The notes below the pieces were generated by a model that saw nothing but the letters and a program-made list of their open reading frames with translations, searched no databases and was not told the DNA's origin. DNA of 7,746 nucleotides from Spirochaetales bacterium (GTDB lineage: Bacteria; Spirochaetota; Spirochaetia; Treponematales; UBA12059). The translations under genes and the position numbers were made by a program. Numbering within the stretch: the stretch's first letter is position 1; every line of letters begins with the position of its first letter. Where the stretch lies: NCBI GenBank assembly GCA_004525355.1, contig SPCK01000087.1, forward strand, positions 1 through 7,746, written 5' to 3'. Below, piece by piece: positions 1 through 5,663 of the stretch.

Positions 1-1
1 C

Positions 2-175
2 GGCCCAACCTGCGACAGCATGGACATCCTGTATGAAAAGAACACGTACGACATGCCTGCGGGCACGAAAATCGGCGAACGGGCCTACATCCTGACTACC
101 GGCGCGTACACCCAGAGTTACAGTTCCATTTATTTCAACGGTTTTCCTCCCCTCGCGGCCTTTGTCCTGAAATAG
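2..175 (+). CDS. Ornithine/lysine decarboxylase, C-terminal end (partial)
   Basis: Only the last 57 codons are inside the window, and the gene begins upstream. The enzyme family (fold type III, alanine-racemase-like PLP decarboxylases) removes CO2 from ornithine or lysine to give putrescine or cadaverine in the cytoplasm, feeding polyamine synthesis. The visible part starts with GPTCDSMD, the family signature whose Cys (codon 11-13) and following Asp lie at the dimer-interface active site. Next come GAYT, with the Tyr that contacts the PLP phosphate, and FNGFPP near the end. These three motifs in this order and spacing are what the C-terminal beta domain of ODC-type enzymes shows. Substrate preference cannot be read from this piece, because the residues that separate ornithine, lysine, arginine and diaminopimelate enzymes are mostly outside the window. 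The stop TAG is at 173-175, and a strong hairpin 28 bases later could end the transcript. Confidence 0.9.
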   Translation, partial: GPTCDSMDILYEKNTYDMPAGTKIGERAYILTTGAYTQSYSSIYFNGFPPLAAFVLK

Positions 176-203
176 CCATCAGGACAGGAAAAATCGGGGG
201 CGC

Positions 204-224
204 GTCCGCGCGAAACGCGCGGAC
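204..224 (+). terminator. GC-rich hairpin after the decarboxylase gene
   Basis: A perfect 9-bp stem, GTCCGCGCG / CGCGCGGAC, closes a 3-base AAA loop 28 bases after the decarboxylase stop. Only a weak T-run follows (CGGGCTTTACG), so this is not a textbook intrinsic terminator. It is also the first member of the hairpin array that continues to 416, so it may belong to that element instead. Confidence 0.4.
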
Positions 225-416
225 CGGGCTTTACGCTGCAACTCCTCGTCCCGCGCGCATGGATGCGCGCTCCCGGTGTTGCCCGAGCCGCTCCGCGGCT
301 CGGCCTTCGTCATGGATGACGGGACTGCGGGGTTTTCACTTCAATCCCTCGCGCATAGTCGGCGATCGGCCCTCCCTGGCCGATCGCCGACATCGCACAT
401 CGCGTCGCGATGTGCG
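204..416. repeat. Cluster of six perfect palindromes (hairpin array)
   Basis: Six perfect inverted repeats lie within 213 bases. H1 is 204-224 (9-bp arms, loop AAA). H2 is 253-270 (GCGCGCAT / ATGCGCGC around GG). H3 is 283-303 (CCGAGCCGC / GCGGCTCGG, loop TCC). H4 is 308-321 (CGTCAT / ATGACG around GG). H5 is 358-391 (GTCGGCGATCGGCC / GGCCGATCGCCGAC, loop CTCCCT). H6 is 394-416 (CGCACATCGCG / CGCGATGTGCG around one T). H3 and H4 are 4 bases apart, and H5 and H6 are 2 bases apart. H2 and H4 share the core CATGGATG. Each palindrome has a different arm sequence, so this is not a simple tandem repeat. Dispersed intergenic palindromic elements (REP/BIME or MITE-like) are the nearest known type of object, but I cannot match this to a named family. 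Open frames across it (for example 276-566) are forced by the palindromes and lack a good ribosome site. Confidence 0.75.
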
Positions 417-431
417 GGTACCAAACGCCCG

Positions 432-604
432 TCTTCTTATCTGCTGGTTGTATGGAATTTTGGAGCCATAGACATGGATTCGGATGATGATGGCAAATGG
501 AAGCAAAGGCGTGGGTCGGCGAAGTTTGCTACAATCCGCCGGCCGGAGCCAATGTTACCAACTTGAATCAAGAATACGATATTGTATTGGCAGGCTTGCC
601 ATAA
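432..604 (+). pseudogene. Probable frameshifted 3' remnant of an unknown gene
   Basis: Two reading frames give protein-like sequence that joins if one base is restored. From 432 one frame reads SSYLLVVWNFGAIDMDSDDD then GKW, up to base 500. From 500 another frame reads EAKAWVGEVCYNPPAGANV and on through DIVLAGLP to a TAA at 602-604. Adding one G to TGGAAG near 498-503 makes these continuous as DGKWEAKAWVGE. Only 8 bases separate the stop from a stem-loop starting at 613, as expected at the end of a real gene. I do not recognise the family. As it stands, the only start with an SD-like site is ATG at 474 (GGAG at 462-465, 8-base gap), which would give a 30-residue peptide ending at 566. A 35-codon frame also begins at ATG 497. 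The hairpin array ends just before the remnant, so an insertion or deletion may have removed the 5' part. This is inference from appearance only. Confidence 0.35.
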
Positions 605-612
605 GATTCCTC

Positions 613-665
613 GCGAGCCTCAAACGGCAAAGGGGCTCGCCCAGGTAATCTTCCTGTGCGAGCCC
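613..665. terminator. Competing stem-loops, probable bidirectional terminator
   Basis: Three related segments are present: A = GCGAGCC (613-619), B = GGGCTCGC (633-640) and C = GCGAGCCC (658-665). A can pair with B over 7 bp, or B with C over 8 bp. The B-C hairpin is lengthened by CAGG/CCTG (642-645 with 653-656) across a single C/T mismatch. On the plus strand B-C is followed by ATTGTTTCT. On the minus strand it stands 57 bases after the aminotransferase stop, with a moderately T-rich trail (CTTTGCCGTTTG). I read it as a terminator shared by convergent transcripts. The T-runs are short, so efficiency is uncertain. Confidence 0.5.
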
Positions 666-721
666 ATTGTTTCTATGGCCTCTATTTCGACTATCAACGC
701 CCTTATTGGATAACTGTTATC

Positions 722-2023
722 TCAAGAGCCGGTCATCGACTGTGCGGCTTCGAATATCATCGTAAACAGCTCGTCCACCTCATCCTCCTCCACGCTTGAG
801 AAGGCTACCCGCAACCAGGTATCCTGGATGGAGATGGTGCCTATCCCCTGTTCCTCCAGGAGTTTGAGGCGCAGGGCTTCCGCCGAGAACCCCTGGCATT
901 GGAAGCACATGAAGTAACCCGAGTTGAACGGCAGGGGAAGAAATCCGGTCGGCCAAGTATTGGCGGCCAGGAATTTCTTGACACGTTTGTAGCGTCCTTC
1001 CAGTATGGCCCTGAATTGGGCTTTCTGCACTTCAAAGCCAGGGTCGGTCATCGCCTTGAGAAGGATATACTGGGTTGGGGCGGCGGAATTGGAAATGCTG
1101 GAACGTATGACGCCCATGAGTTTCCTGACCAGCGCATTGTACGTGTGATCGTCCATGCCAACGGAGGCGAAAGTCACGAACCCGCCCCTGAAACCCCAGA
1201 CATAGTCTTCCTTGGTCGGGCCATCGACCTTGGCTGCGAGGATACGCGGGTGCGCGTCCGCGAAGCGGGCGAAAAGGGACTCCCGCAGGATTCCTTCCTC
1301 GTACTGGAGTCCGAAATAGGCGTCGTCCGAAACGACCAGGAGGTCGATGCCCGACTCGGCCACGCGAATCAACGCGGCCTTGATGGCATCCGCCTCGACA
1401 AGGGTCGGCGTATAGCCCGTGGGATTGTTCGGGTAATTGAGGATGACGACGGCCTTGCCGCGCCCCTCGGCAGCTCGGCGAGCGGCGGCCTCCAGGCCGT
1501 CCACGTTGAAACCGCCCGCTCCGTTGAAGAACGGATACGAGGACAGCCGGGCTCCCTTGCGCTCCTCCATGATCAGTCGATAGTTGGGCCAGAACATGTC
1601 CGCCACCACGACAGGATCGCCGGCGGACACGAACAAATCCGCCAGGTAGGAAATCCCGGCGGTCAGGCCTGGCACGACCACGGGAAGGGAGAATTTCAGC
1701 TTTGCGAGCGATGGGTTCTTCTTCAGCAATTCCGAACGCCACGCCTCGCGTAGCGCGTTCACGCCTGCTGTCGGCGCGTAGGCCACTGCCTCGCGCCTGG
1801 AGAGCAGGGGCAGGTGAGCCTTTACGGCGTCAAGGACCATGGGTTCGCCATGGTCAAAGGCCATTCCGATCGTGGCGTTGAAGCGATGCGCCTTCTCCGT
1901 GGCCTCGGCGCTCTGCGACAGTATCCCCTTGGGGAAATACATGCGGGCTCCGGAATCCGACAGGAGCCGTCCGGCACAGGTGTCTGCGAGAATTCGGTTC
2001 AGTTCTTCAGCCAATGCGTTCAT
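722..2023 (-). CDS. PLP-dependent aminotransferase, class I/II (fold type I)
   Basis: This 433-residue cytoplasmic enzyme should move an amino group between an amino acid and a 2-oxo acid using pyridoxal phosphate. The substrate is unknown. The class I/II layout is complete: a PLP-phosphate loop region near V117-PGLTAG-S125, NYPNNPTG at 196-203 (the Asn that holds the PLP ring hydroxyl), SDDAY at 232-236 (Asp for the pyridine nitrogen, Tyr for the hydroxyl), the candidate Schiff-base lysine K271 in GPTKEDYVWGFRGGF, and WLRVAFSS with R405 for the substrate carboxylate. The lysine context GPTKED-WGFR differs from the usual S-x-S-K and points to a separate subgroup. I chose the ATG at 2021-2023 because AAGGAG (2033-2038) lies 9 bases before it. 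The frame stays open 19 codons further to 2080, but that start has no ribosome site and runs through a leader hairpin. A TTGACA promoter lies upstream, and the gene is transcribed divergently from the CBM48 gene. No partner gene indicates the pathway. Confidence 0.9.
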   Translation of the reverse strand: MNALAEELNRILADTCAGRLLSDSGARMYFPKGILSQSAEATEKAHRFNATIGMAFDHGEPMVLDAVKAHLPLLSRREAVAYAPTAGVNALREAWRSELLKKNPSLAKLKFSLPVVVPGLTAGISYLADLFVSAGDPVVVADMFWPNYRLIMEERKGARLSSYPFFNGAGGFNVDGLEAAARRAAEGRGKAVVILNYPNNPTGYTPTLVEADAIKAALIRVAESGIDLLVVSDDAYFGLQYEEGILRESLFARFADAHPRILAAKVDGPTKEDYVWGFRGGFVTFASVGMDDHTYNALVRKLMGVIRSSISNSAAPTQYILLKAMTDPGFEVQKAQFRAILEGRYKRVKKFLAANTWPTGFLPLPFNSGYFMCFQCQGFSAEALRLKLLEEQGIGTISIQDTWLRVAFSSVEEDEVDELFTMIFEAAQSMTGS

Positions 2024-2044
2024 TGTTCTTCGCTCCTTTTTCTG

Positions 2045-2095
2045 TCCGGGTATGGAATCCGCCCGGATCATGGCCAGCACGATCTGTAGTGCTGG
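2045..2095 (-). promoter_or_regulatory. Two hairpins in the aminotransferase leader
   Basis: Between the predicted promoter and the ribosome site the leader carries CCAGCAC/GTGCTGG (2074-2080 with 2089-2095, 8-base loop) and TCCGGG/CCCGGA (2045-2050 with 2062-2067, 11-base loop). The second ends 7 bases before the SD sequence at 2033-2038. They could influence translation or mRNA stability. Neither is followed by a T-run, and I recognise no riboswitch class. Confidence 0.35.
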
Positions 2096-2156
2096 ACCGA
2101 TTCAAATTTTCCGTAAGAGAAGTCCGCACAAGCGAACATACATGTCCCTGCCGCCA

Positions 2157-2185
2157 ATTCAAGCCGAACCGGGACGAGGTGTCAA
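2157..2185 (-). promoter_or_regulatory. Predicted sigma-70 promoter for the aminotransferase
   Basis: Read on the minus strand, a perfect -35 box TTGACA (2185-2180) is separated by exactly 17 bases from TTGAAT (2162-2157), which matches four of six positions of TATAAT. The predicted leader is about 125 bases long and contains two hairpins before the SD. Confidence 0.5.
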
Positions 2186-2231
2186 GCTCATTTGAAATCT
2201 GAATCTCCGCGTAATCGCGACTTCGCATCCA

Positions 2232-2260
2232 TTGTGAAGAGAATCCCGAGGGAGTACAAT
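2232..2260 (+). promoter_or_regulatory. Predicted sigma-70 promoter for the CBM48 gene
   Basis: TTGTGA (2232-2237) and TACAAT (2255-2260) are spaced by 17 bases, matching four and five of six consensus positions. Transcription would begin near 2267 and give a leader of about 55 bases, which is mostly the 14-base tandem repeat. The promoter sits back to back with the aminotransferase promoter, the two -35 boxes being about 46 bases apart. Confidence 0.55.
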
Positions 2261-2264
2261 AGGG

Positions 2265-2306
2265 AAGGTGCCTGCAAGAAGGTGCCTTCAAGAAGGTGCG
2301 CGCACC
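2265..2306 (+). repeat. 14-base tandem repeat, three copies, in the CBM48 leader
   Basis: Copies are AAGGTGCCTGCAAG (2265-2278), AAGGTGCCTTCAAG (2279-2292) and a diverged AAGGTGCGCGCACC (2293-2306). The first two differ at one base. The last contains the palindrome GGTGCGCGCACC (2295-2306), which could fold or bind a protein just ahead of the ribosome site. Copy number could vary between strains. Confidence 0.65.
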
Positions 2307-2321
2307 CGACTGGGAGGGAAG

Positions 2322-2627
2322 ATGCTGAAAAAGGTCTATGAACGTGAAGGATCCATCTGCTCCGTGACATTTACGATCCGTGCGGAAGAAGCCGGAGACG
2401 CTACCAGCGCGACCCTCGTGGGAGATTTCAACAGCTGGGACAGCAAGGCCATGCCCATGAAGCGCAACAAGAAGGGCTGTTTCGAGTTGAAGACAGACCT
2501 CTCCCCGGGCAGGGAATACCAATTTCGCTATCTCCTGGACGGCACACGCTGGGAAAATGACTGGAACGCCGATAAATACGTTCCGAGTCCATACGGGGAC
2601 ATCGAAAACAGTGTGGTTATCGTCTGA
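2322..2627 (+). CDS. Stand-alone CBM48 / AMPK-beta-like glycogen-binding protein
   Basis: This 101-residue protein is essentially one carbohydrate-binding module of family 48, the E-set domain otherwise found at the N-terminus of branching and debranching enzymes and in AMPK beta subunits. The signature runs SATLVGDFNSWD (about 29-40, with the sugar-stacking Trp), then GCFELKTDLSPGREYQFRYLLDG (about 48-70), W73, and NDWNADKYVPSPYGDIENSVV (about 76-99), the usual end of the module. There is no signal peptide, so it should act in the cytoplasm, where binding of glycogen or another alpha-glucan is the expected role. No catalytic domain follows. I chose ATG 2322 because GGAGG (2313-2317) lies 4 bases ahead. 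An upstream in-frame ATG at 2268 falls inside the leader repeat and has no SD. It has its own predicted promoter and shows no clear terminator, so read-through into the next gene is possible. Its physiological partner is unknown. Confidence 0.85.
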   Translation: MLKKVYEREGSICSVTFTIRAEEAGDATSATLVGDFNSWDSKAMPMKRNKKGCFELKTDLSPGREYQFRYLLDGTRWENDWNADKYVPSPYGDIENSVVIV

Positions 2628-2697
2628 CTGATTCCAACGCCGGCAAATGATTCCAGCTTCATCCACAGGTGATACTTGCTTGATACAATTGTAACTA

Positions 2698-2728
2698 TTG
2701 CCATTCTCGAGGATTTTTTTAGTATATT
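2698..2728 (+). promoter_or_regulatory. Possible promoter for the FMN_bind-type gene
   Basis: TTGCCA (2698-2703) and TATATT (2723-2728) are good boxes, but the spacer is 19 bases, longer than the ideal 17. The spacer contains a run of seven T (2714-2720) in the most AT-rich part of the window. A 10-base palindrome TACAATTGTA (2684-2693) just upstream could be an operator or chance. Confidence 0.4.
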
Positions 2729-2793
2729 CAATTATTGTAATCCGCCAGTTCAAGGCGCTTATTCATTGTAGTGCACACGCACGGAGGTTCGAT

Positions 2794-3603
2794 ATGAAGA
2801 AGATTGTAACGGCGCTCACCTTGCTCGCCCTCGTATTCGCTACGGTTTCCGTCAGCGCCCAAGTAACGGCCAAGGACGGCTTTTACTTCTCCGAGGCCAA
2901 GGCCTACTCCAGCAGCGGCTGGAAGGAACAAGTCGTCATAGAGGTAAAAGGCGGAAAGATCGTTTCCGTCAACTGGAACGGCATCAATTACCTGGGCGTC
3001 CCCGACAAGAAAACCTACGCCGCCGCCGGTGGCTATGGTATGGCAAAGGCAGCCAAGCAGGGCGAATGGCACGTACAGGCTGCTCGCGCCGAAGCCGAGC
3101 TGATCAGGCTGCAGGATCCCGCCAAGATTGCCATCAAGTCCGACGGTAAAACCGACGCAATCTCCGGCGTGACCATGACGGTCAAGGAATTCGTCGACCT
3201 TGCCAAGGTTGCCCTCTCTTCGGCTCCCGTAGCAAAGGGCACCTACAAGAATAGCGGATGGTTCTTCGCCAAGGCTCCCGAATTCGACAAGAGCGGCTAC
3301 GCCGCTACCGCACTGATCACCATCGTCAACGGTCGCATAGTCAGCGCCAACTGGAACGCACTGAACAAGGCCGGTGGTGACTCCAAGGTCGTCCGCTCCA
3401 TCAAGGGAACCTACAAGATGAACGCCAAGCAGGGCGAGTTCCACGTCCAGGCCACCAGGGTCGAGGCCAAGCTCATCGAGGTCCAGGATCCCGCCAAGAT
3501 CACCTTAAAGGCCGATGGCAAGACTGACGCCGTTTCCGGCGTATCCATCACCGTCAATGAGTTCATTGCGGTTGCAATCGAGGCTCTCAAGAAGGCCAAA
3601 TAA
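2794..3603 (+). CDS. Secreted protein with two tandem FMN_bind-like repeats
   Basis: This 269-residue protein has a signal peptide (MKK, a hydrophobic stretch 5-19, probable cleavage after SVSA at 22), so it should be outside the cytoplasmic membrane. No lipobox Cys is present. The mature part is two copies of one domain (about 28-143 and 148-266). Each has a GKIVSVNWN or GRIVSANWN strand, a KQGE-W/F-HVQA segment and a DGKTDA-I/V-SGV-T/S motif (D121-T127 and D245-S251). That last motif resembles the D-x-x-S/T-G-A-T/S site where ApbE attaches FMN covalently in FMN_bind proteins, with Val in place of Ala, so residues T127 and S251 are candidate flavin sites. Related proteins exist in spirochaetes as membrane immunogens and elsewhere as electron-transfer flavoproteins. 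The start ATG 2794 has GGAGG (2783-2787) 6 bases ahead, and the frame open from 2698 lacks an SD. A strong terminator follows. Flavin binding and partner are inferred, and no apbE or rnf/nqr gene is in the window. Confidence 0.8.
   Translation: MKKIVTALTLLALVFATVSVSAQVTAKDGFYFSEAKAYSSSGWKEQVVIEVKGGKIVSVNWNGINYLGVPDKKTYAAAGGYGMAKAAKQGEWHVQAARAEAELIRLQDPAKIAIKSDGKTDAISGVTMTVKEFVDLAKVALSSAPVAKGTYKNSGWFFAKAPEFDKSGYAATALITIVNGRIVSANWNALNKAGGDSKVVRSIKGTYKMNAKQGEFHVQATRVEAKLIEVQDPAKITLKADGKTDAVSGVSITVNEFIAVAIEALKKAK
3055..3588 (+). repeat. Internal gene duplication in the FMN_bind-type gene
   Basis: Segments 3055-3216 and 3427-3588 encode 54-residue blocks (residues 88-141 and 212-265) that I count as identical at 36 positions. 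Short identical DNA stretches remain, for example CAGGATCCCGCCAAGAT in both. The similarity extends more weakly into the preceding halves, so a whole domain was duplicated. Confidence 0.8.
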
Positions 3604-3627
3604 GGCCTCAACGCTTTGATTGAATTG

Positions 3628-3655
3628 GGCGCCCGGAGACGGGCGCCTTTCTTTT
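3628..3655 (+). terminator. Intrinsic terminator of the FMN_bind-type gene
   Basis: A perfect 8-bp stem GGCGCCCG/CGGGCGCC (3628-3635 with 3640-3647) closes a GAGA tetraloop and is followed by TTTCTTTT. It begins 25 bases after the stop codon. This is a canonical factor-independent terminator. Confidence 0.9.
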
Positions 3656-3712
3656 ACTTGTACGGGCTGCCATTCCGACGACAATTACACTGCTTTTAAT
3701 GTCCGATGCCAT

Positions 3713-3757
3713 AAAAAAAAAGAACGGTATGCCTGGACGTCAATGCACATACCGTTC
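3713..3757 (-). terminator. Intrinsic terminator of the lepB-PBP-MAF cluster
   Basis: On the minus strand GAACGGTATG and CATACCGTTC (3757-3748 with 3731-3722) form a perfect 10-bp stem with a 16-base loop, followed by nine T (3721-3713). It lies 115 bases past the MAF stop. A small GTGAG/CTCAC stem (3760-3774) precedes it. The 3656-3872 interval otherwise shows no gene; this terminator faces the one at 3628-3655, as expected between convergent genes. Confidence 0.9.
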
Positions 3758-3872
3758 GGGTGAGTTTGGCTCACATTTCGATTATCGGCATGCCGTGAAC
3801 CCGTCTTTACGCCCTGTTACCTGGTTTTCCAAGGACTTGCCGATGGAGTCGTCCGACCGAGATCCGTCCGGG

Positions 3873-5663
3873 TCACGTGTCTTCGCGAGAGAGTAGCTCG
3901 ACGTGCCAGCGCGCGCTCGCTGAAATCTCGCGGTACAGGCTCTCCGACTTGTCCAAGCTGTCCTGAAAGCTTCGTGCCCGGCCGCCCAGCAAATCTTCCA
4001 GGGAGGCGAACAGAAATCCGACCACATCCTTTGCCGCGCTGGCCATGAGCTCCCTGTCCAGGAGGCCAAGCTCCTGGAGTACCGTATCAAGCTGCTCCCC
4101 GTCGAGTTTTCGCGCGCGCGCAACGGTATCGGCGGCGGCTTCTGCCTTCGATGCCACGACCTGGAGTTCCGACAGAAGACTGTCCATGACGATCGCCAGC
4201 GAGACTCCGCCCTTCGTGTCGTCCGCGCCCTGAATCTCCGCGACAGCATCGGCCAGAGCATTGTCGACCAAGCCCCGCACCGGCTTGTCACGCAACAACC
4301 GGGTCAAAGGAACATAAGGCAAGCCGGGAACTGCCAAGCCATGCTCCGACATGTTCATGGTCGCGGTTCCAGGGTAAAGCGCCGACCTCGAACTGAACCA
4401 CCAGGAATACAGGGAGAGCCTGCGGTCGCTAATCACACGCGTTCCGTCGTTTGCCGTAGCGGGATACGGTTGTCCCCCCCGCATCGCGGAGAAGAGAGCA
4501 TGTGATCCGGGTACCAAACGGTTTCCGCAGCCCAGAGCCCTCTGCTCAAAGAAGCTCGCCCGTGCGTGTGTCCTGCCCCCGGGAAAGGACAGGTCGAGCC
4601 CGGCCAGGTAAATCTGTGCGCAACCGAGCAGCCGCGCGAAATCCCAGGCGCTCGTGGCCACCGAGCCGCCAGCTCCAAGCGATCCTTTGGGCGGGCCAGA
4701 GCGTGCCTCGAGGTACCTACCCAGGGGATAAAGCGACGAACAGAGATACGTAGCCCGGAACGGCATACGAAAAACGCTCGGCCAAACCGCCGCCTCCGTA
4801 ACGAGAATTGATTGAGGCGACAAGCAACGATCAAGGTGCCTGGCGTTCCAGTACTGGGGATCCACGACCACGACGAAATCCGGCTGGATACCGGCGCCAA
4901 GCGCCGAACGCAGGGCCGTATCGACGCAGATCACCACGGCGCGGTCACGAAGTTCTGGGAGTACGGGCAGTACGTCGTCAAGTGAAGGACCGGCGGCCAG
5001 CACAAGGGCCGGCATCCCCGAAAAGCGACCGCGCAGCCTGGCTACGCCGGGCAAATCGCCTATGCACGCGGCATTCGCGGCCAGGTTTCGCACCCAGCGC
5101 TTTCCAAAACGCTTGAGCGTCGCCTCGTTGATCCTGTCCTTTTCCCGGAAGCGATCCACTTCAGCTTGCAATGCCGCTGTTTGCTCGGGAAAAACCGTAC
5201 GGTAGGCGGGATTGACCAGTACGGCTATCGATCGCGGATCGGCCCGCTTTATCGCCCTTGACAATGCGTCAGTATCCGCTCCGGTAACCAGAACGAAGCG
5301 TTCGTGTCCAAAAAGGTCGGACAGATCCCGCGAGGCGATACAGGCGCGCAAGCACGCTGGATCGACCTCCACGGCCAGTACTCCGGCTCCTGCGGCCACC
5401 AGGGCCTGGGCGGCATAGCCGAGGCCCAGGCCGATAAGCACGACGAACTCTGCCCCGGCAGACAGGATCTCATCCGCGGCAGTGGTTGCCTCGGCGCGCG
5501 GATCATAGCGGGAATGCAGCCAGGCGCCGCCAAGGCGTGCCGTCGGTTCTCCCGACCTGGCCACGGAAATGTCGACGTCCGGACCATCATCAGCCTTCAG
5601 GAAGGCCTCCAACTCAGGAAATCGGGTGGAAGCCAGGGAAAGGTTGTTCCCCTCCGGGTTCAT
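3873..5663 (-). CDS. MAF/DUF115 (MptE-like) family protein
   Basis: This 596-residue cytoplasmic protein has the MAF_flag10/DUF115 layout. A Rossmann-like N-terminal part carries FVVLIGLGLGYAAQAL (73-88) and VLAVEVD (95-101). The central MptE-like domain starts with GMPALVLAAGPSLDD (216-230) and includes VVICVDTALRSALGAGIQPDFVV (243-265) ending in VDPQ. Next come GGSVATSAWDFARLLG (332-347) and IYLAGLDLSFPGGRTHA (351-367). The C-terminal 120 residues are helical and may form coiled coil. Characterised relatives are Maf transferases that put nonulosonic sugars on flagellin and the archaeal pterin diphosphokinase MptE. Which reaction applies here is unknown, although a glycosyl- or nucleotide-transferring role is likely. 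Start ATG 5661-5663 overlaps the PBP stop by four bases (ATGA) and has no good SD upstream, so translation is probably coupled to the PBP. It is the last gene before the terminator at 3713-3757. Confidence 0.85.
   Translation of the reverse strand: MNPEGNNLSLASTRFPELEAFLKADDGPDVDISVARSGEPTARLGGAWLHSRYDPRAEATTAADEILSAGAEFVVLIGLGLGYAAQALVAAGAGVLAVEVDPACLRACIASRDLSDLFGHERFVLVTGADTDALSRAIKRADPRSIAVLVNPAYRTVFPEQTAALQAEVDRFREKDRINEATLKRFGKRWVRNLAANAACIGDLPGVARLRGRFSGMPALVLAAGPSLDDVLPVLPELRDRAVVICVDTALRSALGAGIQPDFVVVVDPQYWNARHLDRCLSPQSILVTEAAVWPSVFRMPFRATYLCSSLYPLGRYLEARSGPPKGSLGAGGSVATSAWDFARLLGCAQIYLAGLDLSFPGGRTHARASFFEQRALGCGNRLVPGSHALFSAMRGGQPYPATANDGTRVISDRRLSLYSWWFSSRSALYPGTATMNMSEHGLAVPGLPYVPLTRLLRDKPVRGLVDNALADAVAEIQGADDTKGGVSLAIVMDSLLSELQVVASKAEAAADTVARARKLDGEQLDTVLQELGLLDRELMASAAKDVVGFLFASLEDLLGGRARSFQDSLDKSESLYREISASARWHVELLSREDT

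Noticed and set aside
416..427. 12-base identity GGGTACCAAACG at 416-427 and 4509-4520
   Set aside because: The flanks do not match and the second copy is inside the MAF coding sequence. One such 12-mer match is not strong evidence of an attachment site or repeat.
259..566. Overlapping plus-strand open frames (259-471 and 276-566) across the hairpin array
   Set aside because: They read through the palindromes, have Arg/Ser/Pro-rich composition and no ribosome site at their first ATG. Only the last part of the second frame, from about 432, looks protein-like, and it is treated as a remnant.
899..1753. 284-codon plus-strand frame antisense to the aminotransferase
   Set aside because: The opposite strand encodes an enzyme with every class I/II motif in order. 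This frame has no SD or recognisable domain and is explained by GC-rich third positions.
2024..2080. Upstream 19-codon extension of the aminotransferase
   Set aside because: The extended start has no SD and overlaps the leader hairpin; AAGGAG 9 bases before ATG 2021-2023 supports the shorter form.
3656..3872. Possible small gene between the two facing terminators
   Set aside because: A 65-codon plus-strand frame at 3699-3896 runs through the terminator stem and into the MAF gene, has no SD and begins beside the A-tract, so it is not supported.
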